A stretch of 64,000 nt of DNA from the NCBI GenBank assembly GCA_963726125.1, contig CAVSBG010000014.1:101718-165717 (forward strand), read 5' to 3'. The translations under genes and the position numbers were made by a program. This stretch comes from JAMXLO01 sp963726125. Its GTDB lineage: Bacteria; Pseudomonadota; Alphaproteobacteria; Acetobacterales; Acetobacteraceae. Below, piece by piece: positions 7,895-17,251 of the stretch. The notes below the pieces were generated by a model that made no database searches, had not been told where the DNA came from, and saw only the letters and a program-made list of their open reading frames with translations. How positions within the stretch are numbered: the stretch's first letter is position 1; each line of letters opens with the position of its first letter.

Positions 7895-8065
7895 CTAGTC
7901 AGCCTCCGAGATGCCGCGAGGCTGTGGCGCGGCCGGCGAACACCAGGAATGCGACGCACGATTCGGGACGCCGTCTCGGCGCTCGTTGAACTGCGTGCCG
8001 CAGTCCCGGTATCGGAACCGTTGCGCACCAACCCGCAGACACGGTTTCTCAACACACTCGGCGTA
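7895..8065 (-). mobile_element. Remnant of an IS6-type transposase (zinc-finger N-terminus)
   Basis: In about 640 bases with no intact gene (7490-8129), two minus-strand frames together spell a zinc-finger N-terminus of the IS6-like transposase type. One frame gives CGLVRNGSD near 8037; the adjacent frame gives RFRYRDCGTQFNERRDGVPN (8020 to about 7961). Frames must be switched at least once, and the DDE catalytic core is missing, so this is a decayed fragment. No terminal inverted repeats were identified. The rest of the interval (7490-7890) shows nothing recognisable. Confidence 0.6.
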
Positions 8066-8129
8066 AATGTACCAGCCAGCCCGGCCGTGTCGGGCATGCA
8101 TCTGCGGCCTTCTTGGAGAAAGTGTCGAT

Positions 8130-10631
8130 ATGAGTCGTGCCGATATTGACACTCAATCTGCCGCCTCCTCCCCACGCGGTGCGTCGGCGATATTCAATCG
8201 ACATAACGGAGCACTCCGTTATGTCCCTGTGATGCTGTTGGCACTCATCGGCGGTTTGGCCTCGATCGGGGCGTTCCTGACGGTCGCACACTGGGATGCC
8301 AACATCGCCCGGCTGAGCTTCGAGGATCGCGCCAAGAGCCATGAGCAAGCACTGAACGAACATTTGTCGAATGCAGCAGGCGTGCTTTTCACATTGAAAG
8401 CATTCTTCGAATCGACGGCGCATGCCATCGGTGCCGCCGAATATGAAGCCTTCTCTGCAAGCTTACGGAAGCGATTCGTGGGCTTGCGAGACACCGGGTG
8501 GTCGCCGCGCGTCACCAGGAACGAGCGTGAGGCGTTCGAACAGAACATGCGGGCCACAGGCTTCGCACACTTCCAGATCACCGAGCGGAATGCCGAAGGC
8601 AAGCTGATACGGGCTCAAGACCGCGACGAGTATTATCCGATTCTCTATTCAGATCCTTTGGCCCCTAATTTGGTCGTGCTAGGATTCGATGTTGGATCCG
8701 AAAAGTTGCGAAGGCAGGCCATCAATACGGCGCTCGCATCCGGTCTGCCGGCCGCCACCCCGCCGCTCACTCTCGTGAACCAGAGCCGCCAGCAGCAGGG
8801 GTTCATCGGATTTCTGCCAGTGTACAGCTCGAGCCGGCTCGACGATCACAACGTCACGGCAGTGCAAGGTGTCGTGTTCGACGTGTTTGAAACCGGCCAG
8901 ATGATAGGAGATGTCCTGGCAAGCCGGATGCACATGACGGGGGTGAACATCTATTTCTTCGACCCCTATAGGCCCTTTGGCGACCGCCTCATATATTGGC
9001 ACTCGTCCCACCCAAGCGCCGTGCCAGAACCCGCTCCGAGCGAAGCGACCGTGCTGGCAGGACCCCATTGGATCGGTTCGCTGGACATGGACGACCAGCA
9101 TTGGGGCGCAATTTTCGTCCCAGATGAACCACTTGGCGGGGGCTTTTGGACTTGGAATGCCGTCGTGACGCTCGGAGCGGGCATCACAATGACCACGATG
9201 ATCGTCACCTACCTTCTCTTCTCGATCCGGCACGCCATCGGCCTCGAGAACCTCACGGCACGCTTGCGCCAGACCACCGACGAACTGCGCCGAGAGGGCG
9301 ATAAGGTCAATCACCTTGCCCACCACGATACCCTGACCGGCCTGCCAAATCGCCTGTCCTTCCGCAGCGAGGCGGAGCGCGCGTTGCGTCGCACTCGCCG
9401 TGGCGAGTCGTTTGCACTGCTTTACCTGGATCTGGACCGGTTCAAGGACGTCAATGATACGCTGGGCCATCCAATCGGGGACGCGTTGTTGCGCGAAGTG
9501 GCGACACGGCTCCAAGCGGAGGTTCGCGAGGTCGACACCGTGGCCCGCCTGGGCGGCGACGAGTTCGCGGTGGTGCAAACGGACGTCAAGCAACCTAATG
9601 CTGCTCAGGTGCTCGCCGCACGGTGTATTGAAACGCTGAGCGAGCCTTACATGATCGACGATCATCGCATAGTCGTTGGTGTGTCAATCGGCGTGGCGCT
9701 GGCAGGTGGCAATGCAGGCGCCAATGACGTCGATACGCTGATGCGCAACGCCGACCTCGCGATGTACCGTGCCAAAGAGGATGGGCGCGGAGGTCTCCGC
9801 TTCTTTGATCCCGGCATGGATGCGCAGGCGCAGGCGCGGCGCAAGCTCGAGATCGACCTGCGGCGAGCCCTGGAGCAGGGTCAGTTCGAATTGTATTACC
9901 AGCCGCTGGTGAGTATTCTCGAACGACGCATAAGTGGTTTCGAGGCACTGCTGCGCTGGCACCACCCAACTCGCGGACTGGTGCTTCCCTTGGAATTCAT
10001 TCCATTGGCCGAGGAAATCGGGCTGATTGTACCGATTGGTGAATGGGTGCTTCGCGAGGGTTGCGCCGAGGCCGCCAGATGGGGTCGCGGCGATCTCAAA
10101 GGCGAAGCGCCGCGTGTCGCCATTAACGTCTCGGCTGTGCAGTTTGGCGATCCAGATCTGGTAGCGGCTGTTGCAAATGCACTGGCCGTGTCTGGTCTGC
10201 CTGCCGAACGCCTGGAATTGGAGATCACCGAGAGTGTCCTGCTGCACGACGCCGAACGGACATTGGTTATGCTTCACGAGCTGCGCGCCCTCGGCGTGCG
10301 CATCTCAATGGATGATTTCGGCACCGGCTACTCATCGCTGAGCTATCTGCGCAGCTTCCCCTTCGACAAGATCAAGATTGACCAGTCGTTCGTACGCAAC
10401 CTCGCCGATAGCGACGAAAGTAGTGCCATCGTGCGGGCTGTTGCCGCGCTTGGCGCGAGCTTGCGGATCATCACCCTCGCTGAGGGGGTGGAGACGTCGG
10501 CGCAGCTTGAGCAGCTTATCGCGAGCGGCTGCACCGAGGTTCAGGGTTATTTCTTCAGTCCCCCGCTGCCCAGTCACCAAGTCGCCGGTCTTCTGGTCGA
10601 GAGCGAGAGGACTTGGCCAGTGGCAGCGTAG
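8130..10631 (+). CDS. CHASE-GGDEF-EAL membrane sensor for cyclic di-GMP turnover
   Basis: An 833-residue inner-membrane signalling protein. One membrane segment lies near residues 31-53, a periplasmic CHASE-type sensor fills about 60-335, and a second membrane segment lies near 342-365. A GGDEF cyclase domain (motif at 475-479 intact) and an EAL phosphodiesterase domain (EALLRW from residue 605; DDFGTGYSSLSYL later) follow. An RxxD inhibitory site (REVD, 466-469) lies exactly five residues before GGDEF, so product feedback is expected. Both output motifs look catalytically complete, so the protein may switch between making and degrading cyclic di-GMP. GGAG at 8115-8118 supports the ATG at 8130. 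It appears monocistronic. Confidence 0.93.
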   Translation: MSRADIDTQSAASSPRGASAIFNRHNGALRYVPVMLLALIGGLASIGAFLTVAHWDANIARLSFEDRAKSHEQALNEHLSNAAGVLFTLKAFFESTAHAIGAAEYEAFSASLRKRFVGLRDTGWSPRVTRNEREAFEQNMRATGFAHFQITERNAEGKLIRAQDRDEYYPILYSDPLAPNLVVLGFDVGSEKLRRQAINTALASGLPAATPPLTLVNQSRQQQGFIGFLPVYSSSRLDDHNVTAVQGVVFDVFETGQMIGDVLASRMHMTGVNIYFFDPYRPFGDRLIYWHSSHPSAVPEPAPSEATVLAGPHWIGSLDMDDQHWGAIFVPDEPLGGGFWTWNAVVTLGAGITMTTMIVTYLLFSIRHAIGLENLTARLRQTTDELRREGDKVNHLAHHDTLTGLPNRLSFRSEAERALRRTRRGESFALLYLDLDRFKDVNDTLGHPIGDALLREVATRLQAEVREVDTVARLGGDEFAVVQTDVKQPNAAQVLAARCIETLSEPYMIDDHRIVVGVSIGVALAGGNAGANDVDTLMRNADLAMYRAKEDGRGGLRFFDPGMDAQAQARRKLEIDLRRALEQGQFELYYQPLVSILERRISGFEALLRWHHPTRGLVLPLEFIPLAEEIGLIVPIGEWVLREGCAEAARWGRGDLKGEAPRVAINVSAVQFGDPDLVAAVANALAVSGLPAERLELEITESVLLHDAERTLVMLHELRALGVRISMDDFGTGYSSLSYLRSFPFDKIKIDQSFVRNLADSDESSAIVRAVAALGASLRIITLAEGVETSAQLEQLIASGCTEVQGYFFSPPLPSHQVAGLLVESERTWPVAA

Positions 10632-10838
10632 TCTGGTGCCATCTCGGGTGCCGCTATCGGGGCCCGAGGCACCACAGTAGAAGCGTTTGCGCCGTTCGGT
10701 CGTGGGCACACAGTGGATCGGGCAATCACGGCATGCCATCTACCATGTGCTCGCTGGCGCACCCAGGCTGGCCAGGTGCAGCCGTTGCTGGTTGGCTGCC
10801 TCCGTCCGATATCAATTGACGTAACTGGACCTGTCCCG

Positions 10839-11849
10839 ATGCTCTCGCAATTCCCCCGCTACAAGCTGACCTTTGGTCCCACACCGATCGAGCACCTGCC
10901 GCGGCTCACCGCGCATCTCGGTGGCGCGGTAGAAATTTACGCCAAGCGGGAGGACTGCAACTCGGGCCTCGCGTTCGGCGGCAACAAGCTGCGCAAGCTG
11001 GAATACATCGTGCCCGACGCGATCGCGTCGAACGCCGACACGTTGGTGTCCATTGGCGGCGTGCAGTCCAACCACACCCGCATGGTCGCGGCTGTGGCGG
11101 CGAAGCTCGGCATGAAGTGCCTGCTGATCCAGGAAAGCTGGGTGCCGCATGAGGACGCGGTCTACGACCGTGTCGGCAACATCCTGCTGTCGCGCATCAT
11201 GGGCGCCGAGACCCGCCTGGTGGACGAAGGCTTCGACATCGGTATCCGCGAAAGCTGGACGTCGGCACTGGAGGAAGTGCGCGCTCGGGGAGGCAAGCCC
11301 TACGCCATTCCCGCGGGGGCGTCCGTGCACAAGTTCGGCGGGCTTGGCTATGTCGGGTTCGCCGAGGAAGTGCGGGCGCAGGAAGCACAAATGGGGCTGC
11401 GCTTCGACTACATCGTGGTGTGCAGCGTCACCGGCTCCACACAGGCCGGCATGGTGGTGGGCTTCGCCGCGGATGGCCGGGCGCGCAACGTCATCGGGAT
11501 CGATGGATCGGGAACGCCGGCGCAGACCCACGCTCAGGTGCTGGAGATCGCCCGGAACACCGCGGCGCTGATAGCTGGCGCGGATGTGGCTGACGACGAC
11601 GTGGTGCTGCTGGAGGACTATGCCTACCCCTGCTACGGCGTGCCCTCGAAGGAGACGCTGGAGGCGATCCGGCTAAGTGCGCGGTTGGAGGGGATGATCA
11701 CCGACCCGGTGTACGAGGGGAAGTCGATGCAGGGAATGATCGACCTGGTGCGCAAGGGGTTCTTCCCGGTGGGCTCGAAGGTGCTCTACGCGCATCTCGG
11801 CGGGGCACCGGCGCTCAATGGATACAGCTACACGTTCCGCAACGGGTGA
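10839..11849 (+). CDS. acdS: 1-aminocyclopropane-1-carboxylate deaminase
   Basis: A PLP enzyme that cleaves ACC, the plant ethylene precursor, to ammonia and 2-oxobutanoate. The 336-residue protein matches AcdS closely: REDCNSGLAFGGNKLRKLEY with the PLP lysine, SIGGVQSNHTR, VCSVTGSTQAGMVVGFAADG. Residues that separate ACC deaminase from D-cysteine desulfhydrase are kept: Tyr-Glu in DPVYEGKSM (Pseudomonas Y294/E295) and Leu in YAHLGG (L322). One oddity is AYPCYG, where many AcdS proteins have PEYG. No Lrp-type acdR gene is adjacent. The ATG at 10839 (MLSQFPRYKLTFGPTP) matches the family start. The enzyme suggests association with plants or uptake of ACC. Confidence 0.93.
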   Translation: MLSQFPRYKLTFGPTPIEHLPRLTAHLGGAVEIYAKREDCNSGLAFGGNKLRKLEYIVPDAIASNADTLVSIGGVQSNHTRMVAAVAAKLGMKCLLIQESWVPHEDAVYDRVGNILLSRIMGAETRLVDEGFDIGIRESWTSALEEVRARGGKPYAIPAGASVHKFGGLGYVGFAEEVRAQEAQMGLRFDYIVVCSVTGSTQAGMVVGFAADGRARNVIGIDGSGTPAQTHAQVLEIARNTAALIAGADVADDDVVLLEDYAYPCYGVPSKETLEAIRLSARLEGMITDPVYEGKSMQGMIDLVRKGFFPVGSKVLYAHLGGAPALNGYSYTFRNG

Positions 11850-11866
11850 GTTGCGGTGGGCGTCTC

Positions 11867-11907
11867 ACCCCCTCCCTTACCTCCCCCGCGCAAGGCGCGG
11901 GAGAGGG
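11867..11907. repeat. Single palindromic (REP-like) unit after acdS
   Basis: A half-element of the family seen at 1054-1159: CCCCCTCCCTTACCTCCCCC followed by GCGCAAGGCGCGGGAGAGG, with a short inner hairpin CCGCGC/GCGCGG. It lies just after acdS at the end of the convergent tail-collar gene, where it may also act as a transcription-stop hairpin. Confidence 0.6.
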
Positions 11908-13294
11908 GATAGAGGCAGGCGGCGGTGCATGACCACGAGGCCCAGCAGGGCAGCCAGCAGGATTGCCACGGTAGGTGGTTCCGGGTACCTGGCGACGTCG
12001 TGGGCAGCGCCGATGGGTAACCCACCGGCAATTGCACCAAATTCAGGGTGTCGGTGTCCTGGCCCAACATCTCGCCCAGCAAGACCCCATTTCCGGTGCC
12101 GACGGCGACACGATCGCGCAGGTCCGGCAGCCCAAAGGTGGTGAAGCCGTTGCCGCCAAACGTGGTGCCGAGAATGGCGAACAACACTGGGTCGGCGTTG
12201 ATTGCCAACTGCTGGCCGTCGGCGAATTGCCAGCCGACAGGCGCGAAATTGCCAGCGAACAGGCTGATCTCACCGAGGAATGGAACACCATCCGGCAGGA
12301 CCGTCCCGGCGGTCGGGAACACACCTTGCGTGGCGATGATGTAGTGCAGCCCGAGTGTCGGTTGCTGCACACCGAATGGTAGGCCACCACCAATGACCGA
12401 CGTAGTGCCGTTGGACAGCCGCAAGGGCTGTGGCGGCAGGTTGGCGACGCGCAACGTGGTGGTCTCGGCGCCCATGATCGTGCCGAGGGCTTCGGGGGTA
12501 AGCCCTGGCGCCGAACCGGCCTCGGTCGCCGCACGGCCGCTGAGATTGGGCAGGGCGAACGTAGTGAAGCCGGTGCCGCCGTAGGTGTTGCCCAGCACGG
12601 AGAACAACGCCTGGTTCTGGTTTATCGGCACCTGTTGGCCGTTGGCAGACAGGCGCCCGTTGGGAAGTAGCGGACTGGCGTAGGTCAACACCTGACCGAT
12701 GACGGGTCCTTGCGCCTCGGTTCCATTCGGCGTCGGGAAGAATCCCTGTGTTACCACCGCCTGGCTCAGCGCGAGCGACGGCTGCAGGATGGAGACCGGT
12801 TGGCTGGCCGAGAGGATGCCGCTTGCGCCGCCGAACGGCGGAACCTGGTTTGGCGTCAGGGTCTGCGTTTTGGCGCCCGCCACGCTGCCGAGGTTGCGAT
12901 TGGTCAGTCCGGCGCCCTGGCCGAAGCCGACGACGGTGCGGCCCGACAGGTCGGGCAGGGCAAAGTTGGTCACGCCGTTGCCGCCGTAGGTCGTGCCGAT
13001 GCGGGAGAACAGTGCGGGGTTGCTGGCGATCGAAATCAGTTGGCCGTTGGCGACGGAGAAGCCGCCCGGGACGACGCCGCCGCCGAACGCCTCGATCTGG
13101 CCGATATCCGCGAAATTGGTCGGGTCCTGCGTGCGCACGAGGTAGGTCACCCCAAGGGACGGTTGCACGGTGTTTATGGGGACGCCGCTGCCGGTGACCG
13201 GGCCAGCCTGCGCGATCCCGCTGGCGATCAGCCCGAACGCTCCGGCTGCGGCCAGAGTAATGGCGGAACGATGCGGGCGACTGGGGCGATGCAT
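11877..13294 (-). pseudogene. Secreted protein with three tail-collar-like repeats and a frameshifted PEP-CTERM tail
   Basis: The product begins with a signal peptide (AAAGAFGLIASGIAQA) and has three copies of a phage tail-collar/microcystin-dependent-protein-like repeat, each with a LF..IG.TYGG.G...FALPDLSGR pattern (for example LFSRIGTTYGGNGVTNFALP). The main frame ends at 11828 with an unlikely tail overlapping acdS. The -1 frame, from about base 12000, reads YPEPPTVAILLAALLGLVV then MHRR, a typical PEP-CTERM sorting tail (PEP motif, hydrophobic helix, basic end), stopping at 11877. One indel near 11985-12005 therefore separates body and tail. Repaired, this would be an exported protein of about 470 residues processed by an exosortase/archaeosortase-type system. 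Confidence 0.72.
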
Positions 13295-13396
13295 GGCGCG
13301 GCTCCTCGATCCGAACGAGCCGGGAATGCCGCGGAGGGCGCGTGGCGCGGTATGAGTTGACTCACACCACCGGCGAGAAATCAGCCGACCGGCTGT

Positions 13397-14607
13397 TCAG
13401 TGCCGGATGTGCTCGGGGCGGAAGCCCATGCCGATAATGCGCGCCGGCAGGCGCCGCAGCAGGGCGAACCGCCCAAGCATCCGCGCGGCGAACGGCGGCG
13501 TCGGCGTCGCGGTGGTGCGCAGCACGTTGCTGATGACGCGATTCTGCACTGCCACCTGGAGGCGCTGCGTCATGCGCGTCGGCCATGCACGACGACGCTG
13601 CACGGCGCGCAGGTCATCGAGTGTTACCTGGCCTCGGGTCAAACGCGGGACCAGGATATTGGCGGTTGCGACGGCGTCCTGGATCGCCAGGTTGATGCCG
13701 ACACCCCCGACCGGCGACATCGCATGGGCCGCGTCGCCGATGCACAGCAGACCAGGGCGAAACCAGGTGTTGAGCCGGTTCACCGCTACGGTCAGCAGCT
13801 TCACGTCGTCCCAGGTGGTGAGTTCGTGGACGCGGTCTTGCAGGAACGATGCGAGACGCACGATTTCGGCGCGGAAGGCATCGAGGCCGCGCGCGCGGAC
13901 CTCGTCGATGCCGCCCTTTGGGATGACGAAGGCGCACTGCCAGTAGTCGTTGCGATCCAGCATGATGAAGATGCGTCCGGCATCGATGCGGCCGAGCGTC
14001 TGTGCGGGATCCGTGGCGTGCTTGGACAGGCGCAGCCAGAGCACGTCCATCGGCGCGCCGATCTCGACGACCCCGAAGCCGGCGGCATCGCGCAGGGTCG
14101 AGTGGCGACCGTCGCACGCGATGATGAGTTCGGCGTGGATGTCCAACATGCCGTCGGGGCCTCGGGCGCGGACGCCGATCATGTGGTCGCCTTCGCGTAT
14201 CAGGTCGGTGGCCTCGGTACGGCATCATCAGTCGGAACGTCGGAAAGCGGTTCGCCTGGTCCGCGATGAAGTCGAGGAAGTCCCATTGCGGCATGAACGC
14301 AATGAACTTTGCCTGTGTCGGCAAGATGGGAGAAATCGGCGACCTGGAGGAACGTTCGTCGCCGATCTGCGCGCCGAGCGTGCGGATTTCGCTGTGCGGG
14401 ACGGGCGAGGAAGGCGTCCAGGATGCCAAGCTCGTGCATCACCTCCATGGTGGAGGGATGCACGGTGTCGCCGCGGAAATCGCGCAGGAAGTCGGCGTGC
14501 TTTTCCAACACGACGACATCGATGCCGGCGCGCGCGAGCAGGAAGCCGAGCATCATCCCGGCCGGCCCGCCGCCGACGACACAGCAGCGGGTCGTGATGT
14601 CGGGCAT
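13397..14607 (-). pseudogene. FAD-dependent aromatic monooxygenase-type oxidoreductase, multiply frameshifted
   Basis: The start MPDITTRCCVVGGGPAGMML has the Rossmann FAD motif of the UbiH/p-hydroxybenzoate hydroxylase family. The C-terminal part, in another frame, has CIGDAAHAMSPVGGVGINLA, the second FAD motif. Following homology needs about four frame changes, near 14402, 14362, 14325 and 14220, with the middle (KFIAFMPQWDFLDFIADQAN) in a third frame. Repaired length would be about 400 residues, normal for the family. The ATG at 14607 lies 2 bases after the stop of the LLM oxidoreductase gene, so the two form an operon. The substrate is unknown. Either decayed or mis-sequenced; the intact motifs between breaks favour the latter. 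Confidence 0.75.
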
Positions 14608-14608
14608 G

Positions 14609-15871
14609 TTATTCGGCGGCCTGACGCGGCTCGTACGCGGAAAGTTCGGCGCGTTCGGCCAGCGTCCATGGGGCTGGGCCACCAGCGGTGCTCCCACTCG
14701 GCAAATTTGTCGCGCAGCTTCGGCATGACCCGGTCGGCGAACAGTTTCGTGTTGTACTTGGTGAGTTCCTTGTTCATGTTGCCGAACTGCAGCAGCAGCA
14801 TGAGGTTGCCGACATTGAGGTTGTTGGCGAGTTCCTCGATCTGCTGCACCACGTCGTCCGGCGTGCCGGTGATGATGTAGCCGTTCTGCACCAGGTCCGG
14901 CATTTTCGTTGGCAGCAGCTTGAACTTATCGGAGTAGGCGGCGGCCTTGGCGACCTGGCTTTGCAGGCCGACGCGCGTTGTAGCTTCGGTTGTATAGCCA
15001 GGCGGAGCGACGAAGCGCTGGTCGATGTGGAGGCAGCGGCCGAAGAAGTACTCTGCGGCTTCGGTGTAGAGATCCATCGCCTGCTGGCGGGTTTCGGCCA
15101 CGGCGACCGTCTGGGCGAAGCCGGCGCGGTACGGGTTGCGATCCTTGCCGAGGCGGGACATTTCTTGCCAGAAACCATCCATCGTCGCCTGGCCGACCTT
15201 GTGGCCGTAATAGGAGAGATACGAGTAGACGTAGTCTTGTCTCGGCGCACCACTGCCAGGTCTCGATCGAGCCGCCGCCGGGGATCCATATCGGCGGGTG
15301 CGGGCGCTGAATGGGGCGCGGCCAGATGTTGACGTAGCGCTGCTGGTTGTAGCGGCCGTTGAAGGCGAAGGTGTCCTGCTCCTGCCAGGCACGCATGATG
15401 AGGTCGTGGGCCTCGAGGTAGCGCTCGCGGAGCTGCGATCGGGTTCTGGCCGTAGGCGTAGCAAGTGTCCATCGGCGTGCCGACCGGGAAGCCCGCGATG
15501 AGGCGGCCGCCGGAGATGACGTCGATCATCGCGAATTCTTCGGCGACGCGGGTGGGCGGGTTGTACAGCGCCAGCGAGTTGCCCATCACGCAGATCGCGG
15601 TGTCGGTGGTGCGGCGGGACAGCGACGAGGCGATCAGGTTGGGCGACGGCATCAGTCCATAGCCGTTGGAATGGTGCTCGTTGACGCAAATCGCGTCGAA
15701 GCCGCACTGGGCGGCGAATTCGAGCTCATCCATGAAGTCGTTGTACATGTGGTGGGCGCGTCTCGGGTCGAACAGCGAGGAGTGGATATCGACCCAGACC
15801 GAGGGATGGCTGTCGCGGAAGTCCTCGGGGAGTTCCGTGTAGGGCATCAGGTGGAACCACATGAATTTCAT
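14609..15871 (-). pseudogene. LLM-class flavin-dependent (luciferase-like) oxidoreductase, frameshifted
   Basis: The N-terminal part from ATG 15871 (MKFMWFHLMPYTELPEDF) carries luciferase-like TIM-barrel features (CVNEHHSNGYGLMPSPN, SGGRLIAGFPVGTPMD). The chain then changes frame near 15440 (continuing RAWQEQDTFAFNGRYNQQRY ... IWIPGGGSIETWQW), again near 15245 (QDYVYSYLSYYGHKVGQATM ...), and once more near 14680 to end APWTLAERAEL ... QAAE with TAA at 14609-14611. Repaired length is about 420 residues, as in bacterial LLM monooxygenases of uncharacterised catabolic clusters. It is directly upstream of the FAD monooxygenase, so the pair probably oxidises one substrate in sequence. Confidence 0.75.
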
Positions 15872-16215
15872 GCGTGCGTCTCCTCGGTCCCGGGTGGGGC
15901 CTGGGGGATTAGATCACTGAGTGGGGGTGGAAGGGAACTCGGTTGGCGAGTGCTGGGGCGCGAGGGGCGCTGCCAACCCCATCATGGCTGGGCTTCACCC
16001 GGCCGTCTCCATCGGATGCTTGCCGAATGGGTTTGCATCTTTCGCAAGGTCGTCGCGGAGCGAGAGGCCCGAGTTCAATCCTGGCCTTGGCGGGGTGGGA
16101 TAGTTAATCATTTCGGCCACTGGTATAAGTCGCCGAGTCCACGCGTCGAAACGTGGCTGCTTCATGACTCACGTTTCCCTGCAATTCGCAATAGCGACTG
16201 GCGCTAAGTCTCAGC
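15872..16215. other. Intergenic region without a visible gene
   Basis: About 340 bases between the divergently placed LLM operon start and the end of the dienelactone hydrolase gene. Short open frames exist on both strands but have no start signals or recognisable motifs. No repeats of the palindromic family were seen here. It should hold the promoter of the LLM/FAD operon, which reads leftwards. Confidence 0.4.
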
Positions 16216-17085
16216 TCAGGTGAGTGCCTTCGCGTATAGCGCCACGAGTTCGCTGAAGGCGCGGTCTGCCTCGGCTTTGTTGTAGACCATGCCGTCACTG
16301 ACGCACCAACCGTGCTGGCAACCTTGATAGACTTCTATCTTGACCGGCTGCGCCGCGCCGGCGAACGCGTCGCGCAGCTTGTCCTTCGCGTCGGGTTGGC
16401 GCTGATCATCGTTGGTCGCGATCGCGAAATAGTAGTTGGCCTTGATCTTGGGGGCGAGCAAGTGAGGGCTGTCTGGTTTGTCGGTGACCAGATTGCCGCC
16501 GTGGAACGATCCGGCTGCGCGGACCCGTTCCGGAACAGCGGCGGCGGTGTACATCGTGTATGGCCCGCCCATGCAATAGCCTGACACACCGATCGGTGCG
16601 TTGCGGTTTACCTGGGGGAGGGTGTCGAGGTAAGCGATAAACGCCGCCCCGTCGCGGGTTTTGACCTCGGTCGTGAGCGGCGCCATCAGGTCGGTCAGCT
16701 TGGCGCGATCCTCTGGCTTGGCGAAGTCGAACGGCCCGCTCAGCACGGGCGCCTTGCGGGTGCGGTAGAATGGGTTAGGCACCAGGACGGTGTAGCCCTG
16801 GGCTGCCAGGCGGCGCCCCATGTCGCGGAATGCAGGCCGCAACCCGAGCGCATCGGCGAAAATCACCGCACCAGGCCAGTTGCCGCTGTCCGACGGATGA
16901 AACAGCGCGGCGTCGCAATCGCCATCCGTCATCTTGATGATCACGTCGGCCTCGACGACCGCCTTGTCGGCAGCCAGAGCCGAAGCGGTGACCATGGCGC
17001 CCGCGCCGAACGACAATGCGGTGAATGTACGGCGGGACAGGCCGGCATCTCGGGTCTTGTCGAATGGCAGAATGTCGTCAGGCAT
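16216..17085 (-). CDS. Exported dienelactone hydrolase family protein
   Basis: A 289-residue alpha/beta hydrolase. A twin-arginine signal (LSRRTFTALSFGAGAMVTAS) predicts export. The dienelactone hydrolase triad is visible: nucleophilic Cys in GVSGYCMGGP (about residue 170), Asp in ATNDDQRQPDAKD (about 227) and His in GCQHGWCV (about 259). The cytoplasmic prototype opens dienelactones in chlorocatechol degradation; periplasmic members act on other or unknown esters. It stands alone between two larger gaps, so its pathway cannot be inferred. Confidence 0.85.
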   Translation of the reverse strand: MPDDILPFDKTRDAGLSRRTFTALSFGAGAMVTASALAADKAVVEADVIIKMTDGDCDAALFHPSDSGNWPGAVIFADALGLRPAFRDMGRRLAAQGYTVLVPNPFYRTRKAPVLSGPFDFAKPEDRAKLTDLMAPLTTEVKTRDGAAFIAYLDTLPQVNRNAPIGVSGYCMGGPYTMYTAAAVPERVRAAGSFHGGNLVTDKPDSPHLLAPKIKANYYFAIATNDDQRQPDAKDKLRDAFAGAAQPVKIEVYQGCQHGWCVSDGMVYNKAEADRAFSELVALYAKALT

Positions 17086-17251
17086 GGCGTGCTCCCCGGT
17101 TCGTGGCGTTGATTGTTGATTGACGTTCGTGGTCTCGCGACTATTCCCTGGTCATCCTGGCGCAGAGCCGATTTGCCTTGTTATCGGCCGCGCTTGTCAC
17201 AGTCATGCTCGGTCAGGCCCAGGTTTGGCTGCTGCCACGAATTCCTGGTCC

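Noticed and set aside
10839..11849. D-cysteine desulfhydrase in place of ACC deaminase
   Set aside because: The discriminating residues (Tyr-Glu in VYEGK and Leu in HLGG) are those of ACC deaminase; the desulfhydrase has different residues at these places.
11877..13294. Prophage origin, because of phage tail-collar-type repeats
   Set aside because: The protein has a signal peptide and a PEP-CTERM-like tail, and no other phage genes are nearby.
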